From assembly GCF_003597395.2 (NCBI RefSeq), contig NC_133769.1, positions 179,358,108 to 179,422,107 on the forward strand: DNA of 64,000 nucleotides, in the 5' to 3' direction. Source of the stretch: Chelonoidis abingdonii (Eukaryota > Chordata > Testudines > Testudinidae). A model generated the notes under the pieces. It did no database searches. It saw only the letters and a program-made list of their open reading frames with translations, and had not been told where the DNA came from. The position numbers were made by a program, and so were the translations under genes. This document shows positions 35,439 to 46,673 of this stretch, piece by piece (the stretch's first letter is position 1; every line of letters starts with the position of its first letter).

Positions 35439-36994
35439 GCCTAGTGGAAACAAACTTGAAGTGCAAAACCAGGATGGCTCAAAAGTTTAATAATGTGACA
35501 TTGAAATTAATCTCCATGTCATCAGTTCAGATCCAAGCCAGCTAGTCCACTAGTGACTAAAAGTGATCTCAGCTCAGTTCTTAGAAGCCAAGTGTCAGCA
35601 ATGCTAAACCACTGACAAATGCCCTTAATTTTACCATTCAGCGCAGTTTCAAAACACTTTCTAAACAGTTAATATGTGAGTCAGTAGATAAAGGATATAA
35701 AGGTGTAACGGATGCTGTTTAGCGATGCATGGAATCACTCCAGAAATGTTGGCCATGAAGTGAAGAATGCTGTAATCCTGAAAATTCAGGAAGACAGCCC
35801 TGGAGTTCTGTCTAATGTGGGTGATTAGTAGGAGTAGGAAAGTCAGCTTATAAAGGGACTGTGATATCTTTAATGACCAAAGGAGGTCAGGATCTCACTT
35901 TTTGTTTCATTGGGGAGATAGGGATGTATGTCTTATCCTAAAGATGATCCTACCAACAGCACACTGAGGAACTGATTTGTTGCTGGCAGAGGTAAGAATG
36001 CCAGCTACTAAATCTGCAGTGCTCTGAATGTTCCTGGGATGGTGCCAAACCAGCTAGTGTCCATGCCCAGCCCAGCTTCCTCACAAGAGCTAAGATGAGG
36101 GAGGTTATCGCTTTGTGCAGTTGTCGCTTCCCAGACCTCTTCAGTGTGGCTTGCAGCAGCCAATGTATTTAAATAATGAAAGCAGAGTGCACGCATCCAT
36201 GTGGTACTCTACTGTGGTCAGAAGGTACCGTTTTCTCTTACTTTAGCTTGATAGTCCAGTTCTTATTCCAGCTTTCTTGGTGCTTCCCTGACTTTATGTT
36301 GCAGGAATAATTGATTTTCGTGGACGGTTGTACAAATGGCAGCATGGTTATCTGAGCGTATCTCAGCTTCATTACAGAATGTTTCAGTGCAATGTATGTC
36401 ACATGATTGGTAAGCAACTGTCTGAAGTGGCCAAGAGGTAACACGCTGAGCTATCTACTGAGGTGAGCCCAATGCCTTTAAACACTAACCCACATCTCAC
36501 TCTTTGGAAGGAACTAGCAATGCTTCAGAAACAATGCAGGCAGCTCTTGAGGGCAAGTTCAGGTGAGTGGGTGCAGATAATTGGCAGCATTAACAGAGGT
36601 CTGGAGGAGAGGCCTGAATACAGACAGGTTGTGAAATTGGGCCCAGAGTTAGCTATCCATGGCAGCATGGGCACCGCCCTTTGCATGAAGACCCACAGCG
36701 ACAAGGAGGCCAGGTATTGGTTTGGTATGGCTGCCCTCAAGAGAGGGGCAGTAGTACAGATGTGTTGGCTGTGAGAGAGGTGGGCCGTATGGGAGACGGC
36801 GTGCTGGCTCTGTGTGTGAGAGTATGTGGAGCAAGTTGTTATCACTAATAGAAGAGTGTGATGCTAGTCTTCTGTTTGTGGCTGAGGGGTTGTCAGTGGC
36901 AGCAACAGTATTAAACGGCTTGTACCACCCGATGTTACTAATTCTGCTTAGGCTGAGGGCTCTCCAGCTTGACTGGCACACCTGCACTATAGAG

Positions 36995-37350
36995 CAGCAG
37001 TTCTCAAACTTTTTAGCAACCCGAGGACCCCCATTTTTATTTAAATTTTTTTGTGGACCCCCAAGCTTCCCCGCTTAGACCCTGCCCCCATTCCACCCCT
37101 TCCCCCAGAGCCCCTCACCCCACCTCTTCCCGCTCCAATCCGCCTGCCCCTCCTCTTCCCCACCTCTTCGCCCTGTCCCCCGAGCACACCTCCTCCCCTC
37201 CATCCCAGCACCTCCTGCATACCGGGGAAGGGTGTGCAGAGGGTGCTGGGAGGGAGGGGGAGGAGTTGAAAGAGGGAAGGAGAGGAGTTGATCAGTGGGG
37301 CCCATGGAGCCCCTGGAGTGCCCTTGCAGACCCCAGTTTGAGAAACGCTG
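36995..37350. mobile_element. hAT-type MITE with C-rich and G-rich halves
   Basis: Starts CAGCAGTTCTCAAAC and ends GTTTGAGAAACGCTG, with flanks CTATAGAG / CTCTAGGG, a decayed 8-bp duplication. It is C-rich in the left half and G-rich in the right, which explains the open frames there. Confidence 0.72.
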
Positions 37351-40300
37351 CTCTAGGGTGCATTGCCAGGTAGAGTGGAAACTTTCATTAACTCATCTGT
37401 ATGGCCTGCCTGCTTCTACAGGCCTATTGTGAGAGACTCAGGATATTGTGCTACTTTCACTGGGCTGGGCTGGATCAGTGCAGTGACACAGCACAGGAAA
37501 TCTTGTTCTGAGATCTAAAGCAACAGGAGGGTTGCACTCCCATGCATGCACTCTCTTCCAATTGGCATATAAGCAAGTCAAGTGAGCAGGTTAAGACACT
37601 AAATATCCCTCTCCGAGAAGAGGAGGTCCTATAATGTAATGCAGTCTCAGCACTGGCCTGTCACTGCAGACCAGAGTTCAAATCAGTCTGGTTCTGGCTC
37701 CTGTCAGAGACAGGACAGATCCACTGGGTGAATTCACTATGGCAATTGCTGTGTTGCCAATGATGGCAAACACTCCACTCATTTCCTCACAGTTCTCAAG
37801 GCTCCCTTTGTTTTCCGGTGGCATGAGCCCACTGTACAATGGTTGGGAAAGAACAATAAAACAAGACAACTCAGGCCAGCTCCTTCCCCGAAGACAGCAT
37901 GCAGCGCTTCTGCCAACTTCAAAGCTCTATCTGAACATGAAACAAGCCCTGACTGTGCACATGGGGATTTCTCTTCACCTGTGCCCTTCCTGTGGAACTT
38001 CACTCTTGTCACTGGCTCTCTTCTGCTATTGAAACGTGTGTTCTCTCTGTCCCAAAGGCAGGTCCCTTAAGGTGTTCTCTCCCTGCTCCACTCCATCATC
38101 TCCTTTATGCACTCACTTCCAGTGCCTCTGCCCCTTTCCAACCAGAAGGAGGTGATGACTGATCCCCTCTGACAGCACTGCCAGGCTGGCCAGCAAGTGA
38201 TCATTCAGGGCAGAGTCAGCCCTACAGAGCCCAGGCACTGTAGTTCTTTGTCACACTTGCATCTCTCTGGCTTGAGTGGGAGAGAGGAGTCTTAAGGTTC
38301 CTTGTGAACCCCAGTGACCCTCCTGCAGTTCCATGGCATTCAGTGCAGGCTGAGGTATTGCTGAGGAGACGAGATGAATGGAGCCCTACCCCATTCCGAT
38401 CCCTCTTCTTCATGCGGCTTTGAAGGTGAAATTTATCAAGACCCAACCTCCTGCTTTCAGGAGCAGAAGAGAGAGGTGGATATACTTCTGGATGAGAGAG
38501 GAGATTTGGGACAGGCAAGGTGGAACTTGAGGGCAGGGCTAGTAGATGCAAGGAGATTACTCTCCATTCCCATTGCTTTTTCAAACTGTGCCTCTTTCTG
38601 CCAAGTTTTTGGCAAAGGGAACTGTTAATTCAGAGTGCGACATTTCCAAGCAGCATGCAGATGCGACATGTCTGTGGGATCAGACAAGGGCAGCGGGTGG
38701 TCTCTGTCAGTGCAGTATGCAATGAGTGGCTGTGTTGCGGTTTGTACAGTCTAGGACATCTGAATGTGACTCTTGGCAAGAAGGTTATCAGTAGTCTTGT
38801 GGTGGCATTAAATTGCCGCAGTCCTCATGTGCATTAACACACTTATCTTTCTCCTCTGCGGCTGAAGGATGAGGTCCTTTGGTTTTGAGAATACTGAGGA
38901 CTTGAGTATCAGGAAGTGTTTTGTGCTACAGATCCATACAAATCAGGGCTGTGGGTCATAGCAATCCTACTAGCACTCCTGTCCCTAGTTGCTCAAGTGC
39001 GTGTGCACACACAGGGAGAAAGGCCCTCTGCTCTCCTCCTAGGAAGGGAAGTTCTGAGCCTGCACAGCAGCCAGGGTAAGAGCCCCTTCATCCAAAGGGA
39101 AGAAATGGGGGCCACTGGGAATTTTGGTCTGCCCCGGGGCACGTGAGTGCATTAATGCATCCTGTGGGGACATCCAGGCTAGCAACTCTGAATAGTAGGA
39201 AGGCTGGCAAAGGCCACAGCGTTAACCAGGAGCTTGTTTAAGAAGGGGGTTGGTTTGCAGAGATGGCCAATGACTTCCCCTTCTTCTTATCTACACATCT
39301 TCTTCTTATCTGGTCCCAGCAAACATGAGCTCAAGTGATCTATGCCCTCCTGCACCCTCCCCTCACACCACTATGCTCGGACTGCCTGATGCCCGTGGCT
39401 TTCATTTGACTCTACTGGTATCTAGATGCCGGTGGTAGAAAACTCTTTGCTATCAATCCATCCTATTCCTCTTGCCACAGTGACCTTGCATAACAAAATG
39501 GACTAGGAAGCACAATTGCTCTTTATGTCCTGTGTACAGGGGTCATTGAAATTGAAAACAATTAACGGCGTTCTTTGCCTTCTGACAGCCACATGCCCCC
39601 TTTCACCACTGGATTGGACATGGAGACTGTGTAATACGTGTGGGCCATTAGCTTCTAATAGAAGTGCAGCAGCATCTACTTTCGTGGATTGATTTTTATC
39701 GTCCTCTCTTGCCCTTCCCATTCCCCCTCCCACCTCCTGGACTCCTGTCTGTGCCTGTCTGTTTTTTCATAACTAATCTTGAAGCAGGCACATGGGGTGA
39801 TTGAGCTCCTCCTCTGTAAATTCCCCCTTTTGCTTGGGTTTTGACAGCAATGAATGTGGGAGGGGAAGAAAGGTGGAGGGAGATACCACCACAGCAGTCT
39901 CCAGGAGTCCCTTTTGCAAGCCTGGCCCTGGCAGATTAATTGACCTGGGAGCTGTCGAGCAAACAAGAAAGCCAGGCTCTTCATTAGTGCATTAATTAGC
40001 GGCCAGGAGCTCTCAGGAGACTGCCCCATAAAGTTTAGCTTATTAGGAGCTGTCAGAATGAACCCATCAATGGGTAGGGGAGGCTGCTGAGCTGAACTAA
40101 AGAAAAGGGAAGCTAGTCCATTAATGTTACTTTGAGAGCATGCTTCACAGTGATGAGCCACGCTTTGTCTTGGCAAGGAATCCTGAGACTGGTACTGAGT
40201 ACTCCACCACTGCTACTGTACTAATCGTTTGTCTTCCTATAGAGTGTCTCGCAAAGGCAGTGTTTTCAGTGGGGGGGAGGCACAATTTAAAGGTGTGGCG

Positions 40301-40714
40301 GGGGGGGTCGTGTAACTGCTCCATGGATTACTTCTGAGGATGAGTCAGCTTCTGTGACTTATACCCAGCAATTAAACAAGAAATAGTAATTCGCTTGAGG
40401 ACAAGCTTAATTCTCACTGTAGAACTTCACATTAGTAGCTCATCATTGGTCCTTTGAGTCGAAAAAACAAGGCACTTATATTTTATCAATACTTATTAAC
40501 GACTGTAATCATCTACAGCTTTTATTTAAAACATTGCAATAATGATTTCTGTTTAAATAGCCAATTATTTTCAAATGTGAAATAGTTTCCAGTTTAAATG
40601 CTGTAACTTTCCACAGAATAAATCACTCGCACATATTTTTTTGCTTAAAGGATTAATTTTAGCTGAAGAATTGGAAGTCCTTAACTTGAACTGCTTTTCT
40701 GTCATAAGGAGCAG

Positions 40715-41275
40715 CCATAGAGCCAAGAGCACCAGGGCAGTGGCGAGCCAGCGCCTTGGGGAGCCACTCACAGCCGCCAGGCTTTGCAGGCAGGGGCCAG
40801 CTCCAGGGGCCCCTCTCCCACCAGCGCCGGAATCCTTTTGGGGAGAGGCAAGAGCGCATCAGGGGTGCAACTCTAAGCTGTGCTGCCCGCTCTGCCTGGG
40901 GAGTGCATGGCTGTGCAAAAGCGGCCTGGCTTGGGGAGCAGGGCAGGGAGGACTGCTGGGCAGCCAGCCAGCCAGCACCCCGGCTCCCACAGTGCAAAGA
41001 GCCAAGGGCCCAAGTAGGCCAGGCAGCTCTCACCAACTAATGATCTACCCATTCCTGGCAGGAGGTGACAGTTTTCAAACTGTGGGGTGTGCTCCCCTAG
41101 GAGGGTGCTCCCCACAGATTGAAAACCTCTGTGCTAAATGGAAGGTAGAAATAGGGGTGGCGGGGGCATCGGGCACATGATCCCATGACCCCCTGTCCCC
41201 CCGCACATTGCCTTCCATTAACATCAGGTCGCGACCCACTTTGGAGTCCTGACCCACAGTTTGAGAACCACTGAT
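40715..41275. mobile_element. hAT-like element, left end unclear
   Basis: The right end CACAGTTTGAGAACCACTG is a hAT terminus. The inside is GC-rich and holds the open frames at 40641-41180. The start is provisional and no matching target duplication was found. Confidence 0.45.
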
Positions 41276-42127
41276 CTAAAGCCCTCTTACCATAACTGAG
41301 ATCATGACTGGATACAATCTTAATTCTGCTGCTTTGATCTTAAACTAGTTTTACTCTGTCATTTTTAACTCATTTATTCTGAAAAGCTGTACGCAGCAGT
41401 GCACATGCTTCAGCGGTGAAGCGGTTGAAGGATGCTTTAGAAGACCCCTACTTCAGGGCGCCAAACAGCCAAACAGCGGGAAGGGGCTGATTAATGGTGA
41501 CTGTAACTGCGATGTAGAATGGCCTTGTCTCTGCTGGATGCTCAGGGCCTTGCTCCTTTCCCTTCATCACTGGAGTGATGAAACCTTCTGTCCTGCCACT
41601 GAGCTGCTACTTCTCTGTCACTTTCACATTTAACAACAAAATAAAATGACTGAGCCTCTGTGCAGCCCACAACTGTGCTCTATCACAGCCCATTCGTAAG
41701 AGAACAAAACCAGTGGCCTTGCATTCTCTGTCAACAGTACAAGAGTTTGGCTTTTTTTCCATACCCCTCTTCTTCTGCAGCAGACACACCCTCCAAGCCT
41801 GCAGATTTACTGATGGGAGTTGTACCTCCCATGCAGCTCACACATGCACCTTCCCTGCTCTGGCTCCCTTCTCCCTCCACAGATACTTCTCTTCTCCCTG
41901 GCCTAGGACACCTGAAGCTCTATCTCCACAACGATGCATCAAATCCTGTTTTCTGCACCCCTGCCCGTCTCCCCTCTACTGGCATTCTCTCTCCCTGTTG
42001 AGCCCTTTTTCCTCTTTGCCCTCTCTCTTCTGCAGATCCTGCTGGTAGGATACACTATAATCCACAGGCTTCACTTTGTGTTTATAGATACAGGCCTAAA
42101 TTCTGCCTCCAGATATCTGTCCAGAGC

Positions 42128-42570
42128 CAGTGTGGTCAAGTGTCTAGGGCAGGGGTTCTCAGACTTTTGTAGTGGTGACCCCTTTTGCATAGCAATCCTC
42201 TGAGTGCGACCCCCTTATACATTAAAAACACTTTTTTATATTTAACACCATTATAAATGCTGGAGACAAAGCGGGGTTTGAGGTGGAGGCTGACAGCTCG
42301 CGACCCCCATGTAATAACCTCGCGACCCCCTGTGGGGTCCCGACCCCCAGTTTGAGAACCTCTGGTTTAGGGCACTGGCCTGGGACTCTGGAGACCTTGT
42401 TTTATTCCTTCCTGTGGCCTGCTGGAAGATGTAGACAAAGTAGACTTCTCTGTCTCAATCAATTTCCCCATCTGTAAAATGGGGATAATGACTTATCTCC
42501 TTGGCGGAATACTTTGAGATCTGATCATGAAAAAGCATTGTAAGAGCCAGGATTAATAAAGTTATTTATA
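42128..42570 (+). repeat. MIR-type SINE split by a hAT MITE
   Basis: The tRNA-like head AGTGTGGTCAAGTGTCTAGGG is interrupted and resumes as GGGCACTGGCCTGGGACTC...CCCCATCTGTAAAATGGGG...GCATTGTAAGAGCCAGG. This is the best-preserved SINE in the window. Confidence 0.75.
42150..42364. mobile_element. hAT-type MITE nested in a MIR
   Basis: Starts CAGGGGTTCTCAGACTTTTG and ends GTTTGAGAACCTCTG, with target duplications GTCTAGGG / GTTTAGGG. It shares its body with the copy at 11444-11670. Confidence 0.85.
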
Positions 42571-42579
42571 AGAATAATG

Positions 42580-42591
42580 GGGGGGGGGGGC
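42580..42591 (+). repeat. Poly-G tract
   Basis: A run of G following AATAAT at the end of the MIR. Confidence 0.8.
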
Positions 42592-43199
42592 TTCCATTGA
42601 TTTTAGTGGGAGTATGGAAAACACATTAGAAGTCTGAGAGCCAAAATGTTGTCTTTTAATGTCTGGGAAGCATCTGGGATATTTTGCGAGTGAATCAGAG
42701 TTCTTGGGGCTAGAAGGTCTCTATACTGGGTAACCCAAGTCCATGTCCTACTTGGCTTATTGCAGGAACTCTAGCTCATCTGGTGCTTGTCTGGCTAAGA
42801 CTTAAGGATTTCTGGGGCTTGGGTTCTACCTAGGGCTGTCAAGCGATTAAAAAAATTAATTATGTTTAATTGCACGATTAAACAATAATAGAATACCATT
42901 TAGTTAAGTATTTGAGATGTTTTCTACATTTTTGAATATACTGATTTCAGTTGCAACACAGAATACATAGTGTACAGTGCTCACTTCATATTTATTTTTT
43001 ATTACAAATATTTGCACTCAAAAAAACAAAAGAAATAGTATATTTCAATTCACCTCATACAGGGACTGTAATGCAATCTTTTTATCATGTAAGTTGAACA
43101 TACAAATGTAGAATGATGTACCAAAAAAAACTGCATTCAAAAATAAAACAATGTAAAATTTTGGAGTCTACAAGTCTACTCAGTCCTACTTCAGCCAAT

Positions 43200-43400
43200 C
43201 GCTCAGACAAACAAGTTTGGTTACAATTTGCAGGAGATGCTGCTGCCCGCTTCGTGCTTACAATGTCACCTCAAACTGAGAACAGGTGTTCACATGGCAC
43301 TGTTGTAGCTGACGTCACAAGATATTTACGTGCCAGATGCACTAAAGTTTCATATGCCCCTTCATGCTTCAACCATCATTCCAGAAGACACGTGTCCATG
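43200..43400 (-). pseudogene. hAT transposase C-terminal (dimerisation) domain relic, left arm
   Basis: On the minus strand a continuous frame shows the hallmarks of the hATC domain: an LARKYL segment, then a TTVPCEHLFS segment (the usual form is S-V-P-S-E-R-x-F-S), then GDIVSTKRA. In-frame TGA stops lie just before WLKH and after LFSV, so it is broken. The frame upstream (loop, about 43574-43807) stays open for 77 codons and may be more of the same transposase. Confidence 0.75.
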
Positions 43401-43844
43401 CTGATGACGGGTTCTGCTTGATAACAGTCCAAAGGAGAGCGGACCGACGCATGTTCATTTTCATCATCTGAGTCAGATGCCACCAACAGAAGGTTGATTT
43501 TCTTTTTTGGTGGTTTGGGTTCAGTAATTTCCGCATCTGAGTGTTACTCTTTTAAGACTTCTGAAGGCATGTTTCACACCTTCTCCCTCTCAGATTTTGG
43601 AAGGCACTTCAAATTCTTAAAGCTTGGGTTGGGCGCTGCAGCCATTTTTAGAAATCTCACATTGGTGCCAGCTTTGCGCTTTGTCAAATCTGTTGGAAAT
43701 GTTCTTAAAACAACATGTGCTGGGTCATCATCCGAGACTGCTTTATAACATGAAATATATGGCAGAATGTGGTCAAACAGAACAGGAGACGTACAATTCT
43801 CCCCCAAGGAGCTCAGTCACAAATTTAATGAACGCATTATTTTT

Positions 43845-43980
43845 TTTAACGAGCATAAATACCTTGCAATGCCAGTTACAACAGTGCCATGAGAACACCT
43901 GTTTTCATTTTCAGGTAATATTGTAAATAAGAAGCAGGCAGCATTATCTCCCGTAAATGTAAACAAACATTTCTCTTAGC
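43845..43980 (+). pseudogene. hAT transposase C-terminal relic, right arm
   Basis: On the + strand the same domain end appears as KYLAMPVTTVP, a stop, EHLFSFSGNIVNKK and a following SPVNVNKHFS. It is the inverted partner of the relic at 43200-43400 and is independently broken by an in-frame stop after the VP residues. Confidence 0.72.
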
Positions 43981-44694
43981 AATTGGCTGAACGAGAAGTA
44001 GGACTGAGTGGACCTGTAGGCTTTAGAGTTTTACATTGTTTTGTTTTTGAGTGCAGTTATGTAATAAAAAAATCTATATTTTGTAAATTACACTTGCACG
44101 ATAGAGATTGAACTATGGTACTTGTATGAGGAGAATTGAAAAGTACAATTTCTTTTACCATTCTTACAGTGCAAATATTTGTAATAAAAAATATTAATTG
44201 AGCAGTGTACACTTGATTTCTATTACAACACAGAATACAAATATATTTGAAAATGTAGAAAAACATCCAAAAATATTTAATAAATTTCTGTTGGTATTCT
44301 ATTGTTTAATAGTTCGATTAATCGCGATTAATTTTTTGAGTTAATCGCTTGAGTTAACTGCGATTAATCGACAGCCCTAGTTCTACCACTTAATCCAGAA
44401 TTTGCTTCCTGTCTCAAATTGACTTTTTTTTTTTTTTTGGCTGCTATTTAAATTGATTTTTCCTTTCTTAATTTAAAATAATTATCTTTTCGTCTCATTG
44501 TTATCTAATGGGCAGTTTTTCTCCCTCCTGCCTACAGCACGTACATATGGAACCAGAATCGTATCCCCCTGTAGCCTCCTTCATTACTGACTGTGTATAC
44601 TTAACTCCTCTAATCTCTTCTTGTGTTTCTTCCCTCCCTATGCTTTATCATCCTCATTTCTCCCCTGTCAGCACCCATATCACTTCTAAATTGT

Positions 44695-44930
44695 AGTGCG
44701 CAAAATACCTGGCACTGCCCATTTACAAAGCTTTTGACAGACATTAATCCTTAGAGTTCCCCACCCACTGTGAGGTAAAGTTCACATCCATTTTACAGAT
44801 GGGGAAACTGAGCCACAGAGGTTGTGATTTATCCAGATGCCATGCATTGAAGCAGTGGCAGAACGGGGAATAGAATGTGTGAGTCCTAAGTCCCAGGCAT
44901 TTGTTTTAAACATGAGGCTATAAGGTTTCC
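44695..44930 (-). repeat. MIR-type SINE relic, antisense
   Basis: CATTTTACAGATGGGGAAACTG plus AGCCACAGAGG...GGGAATAGAATGTGTGAGTCC is the typical antisense MIR core and head. Confidence 0.65.
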
Positions 44931-45604
44931 ACTCACAAGCTGAATAGGATAACACCAGCTGTTACCTAACAACGCTGTGTAAAAGGAAAGAACTCTTTCC
45001 CTTGTCTTAATATGCTCCCTCTATATATGCAATGCAGATTTGTAGTTGCTTTTTTAATCACTGTGCCACATTGAATGTTCCCCTCTGTTACTCTCTTTTA
45101 TTCTTCAGCACAGATGGTCAATGTACTTTCCACCCTTTCCTTCAGGTCGGTGCTGAACATCCTGGCAGTGTGACACCAGTTTCCAGTCTGCTTGAATATT
45201 GATTTAACACACGGGGTCCCAATGTTTTCTACTGGGCTTATGTAGTTGGCAGCGTTGCAGGTGGTTTTACTCTCTGCTCAGACAGCTACCTGCCATGCTA
45301 GGTGCAGAAATACCAATTGTAAGGAAAATTGTGTAAATAAAGTAAGTAATTCACTGTTTTTCCCAGTAGCGAGTTCTTTTTACCCTGTGAACTTCAATAC
45401 CTCTGTGCTGAGTAAACCAAATTAGTGCAGTTTTCCTTTTAAAGCTATTCCAGGGCATTGGTTCATAATCAAGTGTAAAGGGCTGTAGTTTTTTTTTTCA
45501 CTTTCTACTGAAGCATCTGGCATCAGTCAGAGGCTAGATACTAGACTAGCTGGATTTTTGCTCCATTTGGTTGTGGCACCCGATCCAATTTTTTTTAAAA
45601 AAGG

Positions 45605-46440
45605 TGTCACAGTTCAGGACAGCTGCACCAACATTCCCCCTCTTTAGTCCAGCAAGGGCACCCACTCTCTGGCTTCTGTCTCCCCGGACCCTCACCTCTA
45701 TTAGGTGGAGACATGCATCTCTCTCCCTCCTGACCAGAGTATTTCCAGGTTGCAGAGCTCCCTGATTATATGGTGTGAATTCACCGGCAAAGTCAGACTA
45801 GCTAAGCAGGCCTGCTCTGCCTTTCTCCTCAGAGACTGTTAACAGTGCATTTGTCACAGTTATAAGTTACTATGCAACACTTCCTATGCAAGCCTATTTA
45901 TTCTTAAGATATAAGCATTACAGAGAAAGCATATTAAAAACACTAAAAGAACCTGCATACATGCTAATCAGTTTACCAGAGATTCCCCCTGTCTCCAACT
46001 GGGCTCCGGCAGGTGGGTCTTCTCTCACTTTTCCTTCTCTTTTGTGGTCACAAGTTCATGTCCTCTGCTCAGAATTAGCACCCCCATGAACAGTTTAGTC
46101 CCTTTTTATACAGTTTGGGTGTCTTTGATCTGGAGTTTGCAGGAGAAGGTAATTAGTAGACAATGGGTGTCTCTTCCCACCTAGTAGCTTCAAAAGGCTG
46201 GGTTTGGAAGGAAAATTAACATTTCCCAATTCACATGTATTGTCCCAAACAGTTCTCTGGAATTCCTGATACTTTCCAGAGATTGCATTAGTCAGTCGTC
46301 TAGAGAAGTGACATACAATTCCACAATAATGCATACACAGTTGCATTTTTTATTCAGTGGACCCAAAGGCATTAACTCTTATTCGTTAAACCTTATCTTA
46401 ATTCCATAAGGTTTTTTCAGGTTATTGTCCATCTGTCACA
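45605..46440 (-). mobile_element. Solo LTR of an endogenous retrovirus, antisense
   Basis: An 836-bp block that begins TGTCACAGTTC and ends CATCTGTCACA on the + strand, which gives TG...CA ends on the minus strand. Flanks AAAGG / ATAGG are a possible 5-bp duplication with one mismatch. Read on the minus strand, a TATA-like TATAAAAAG (near 46103) precedes an AATAAA (near 45896). No internal retroviral sequence is attached. Confidence 0.72.
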
Positions 46441-46673
46441 ATAGGTACCTGTTTAGGCTCCCAAATCCATGTTTAAGTGCATAAAAATGAATCTAGAAGC
46501 ATAATTTCAGGCACCCATTTAGAAAATAATATAGCAGGAAAGCAGGGTACCTGATTCAGTGGACCTTTGGTTTGTTCCTGTGGTCCCATGTGTCCGCTTT
46601 TAGGATGACACTTTCCTGATAAATGTATTGTGGGGAGTTACATATTTGTAGTGTTTTGTTACATGTTCTAGAT

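Larger units (their letters stand above)
42831..44379. mobile_element. Foldback (long inverted repeat) hAT element, 1.55 kb
   Basis: The ends are perfect inverted decamers (TAGGGCTGTC...GACAGCCCTA), flanked by a perfect 8-bp target duplication GTTCTACC (42823-42830 and 44380-44387), diagnostic of a hAT-type insertion. The inverted similarity extends about 500 bases inward on each side (about 42831-43335 against 43845-44379), with matching words such as ATTACAAATATTTGCACT and CTCAGTCCTACTTC. A loop of about 500 bases separates the arms. Each arm carries a decayed copy of the transposase C-terminus, in opposite orientations, both pointing outward. It can no longer encode a working transposase. 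Confidence 0.88.

Noticed and set aside
42128..42400. tRNA-like sequence at the head of a MIR
   Set aside because: The A and B box wording is degenerate and the segment is split by a hAT insertion. It is a SINE head, not a tRNA gene. The same applies at 10259 and 19710.
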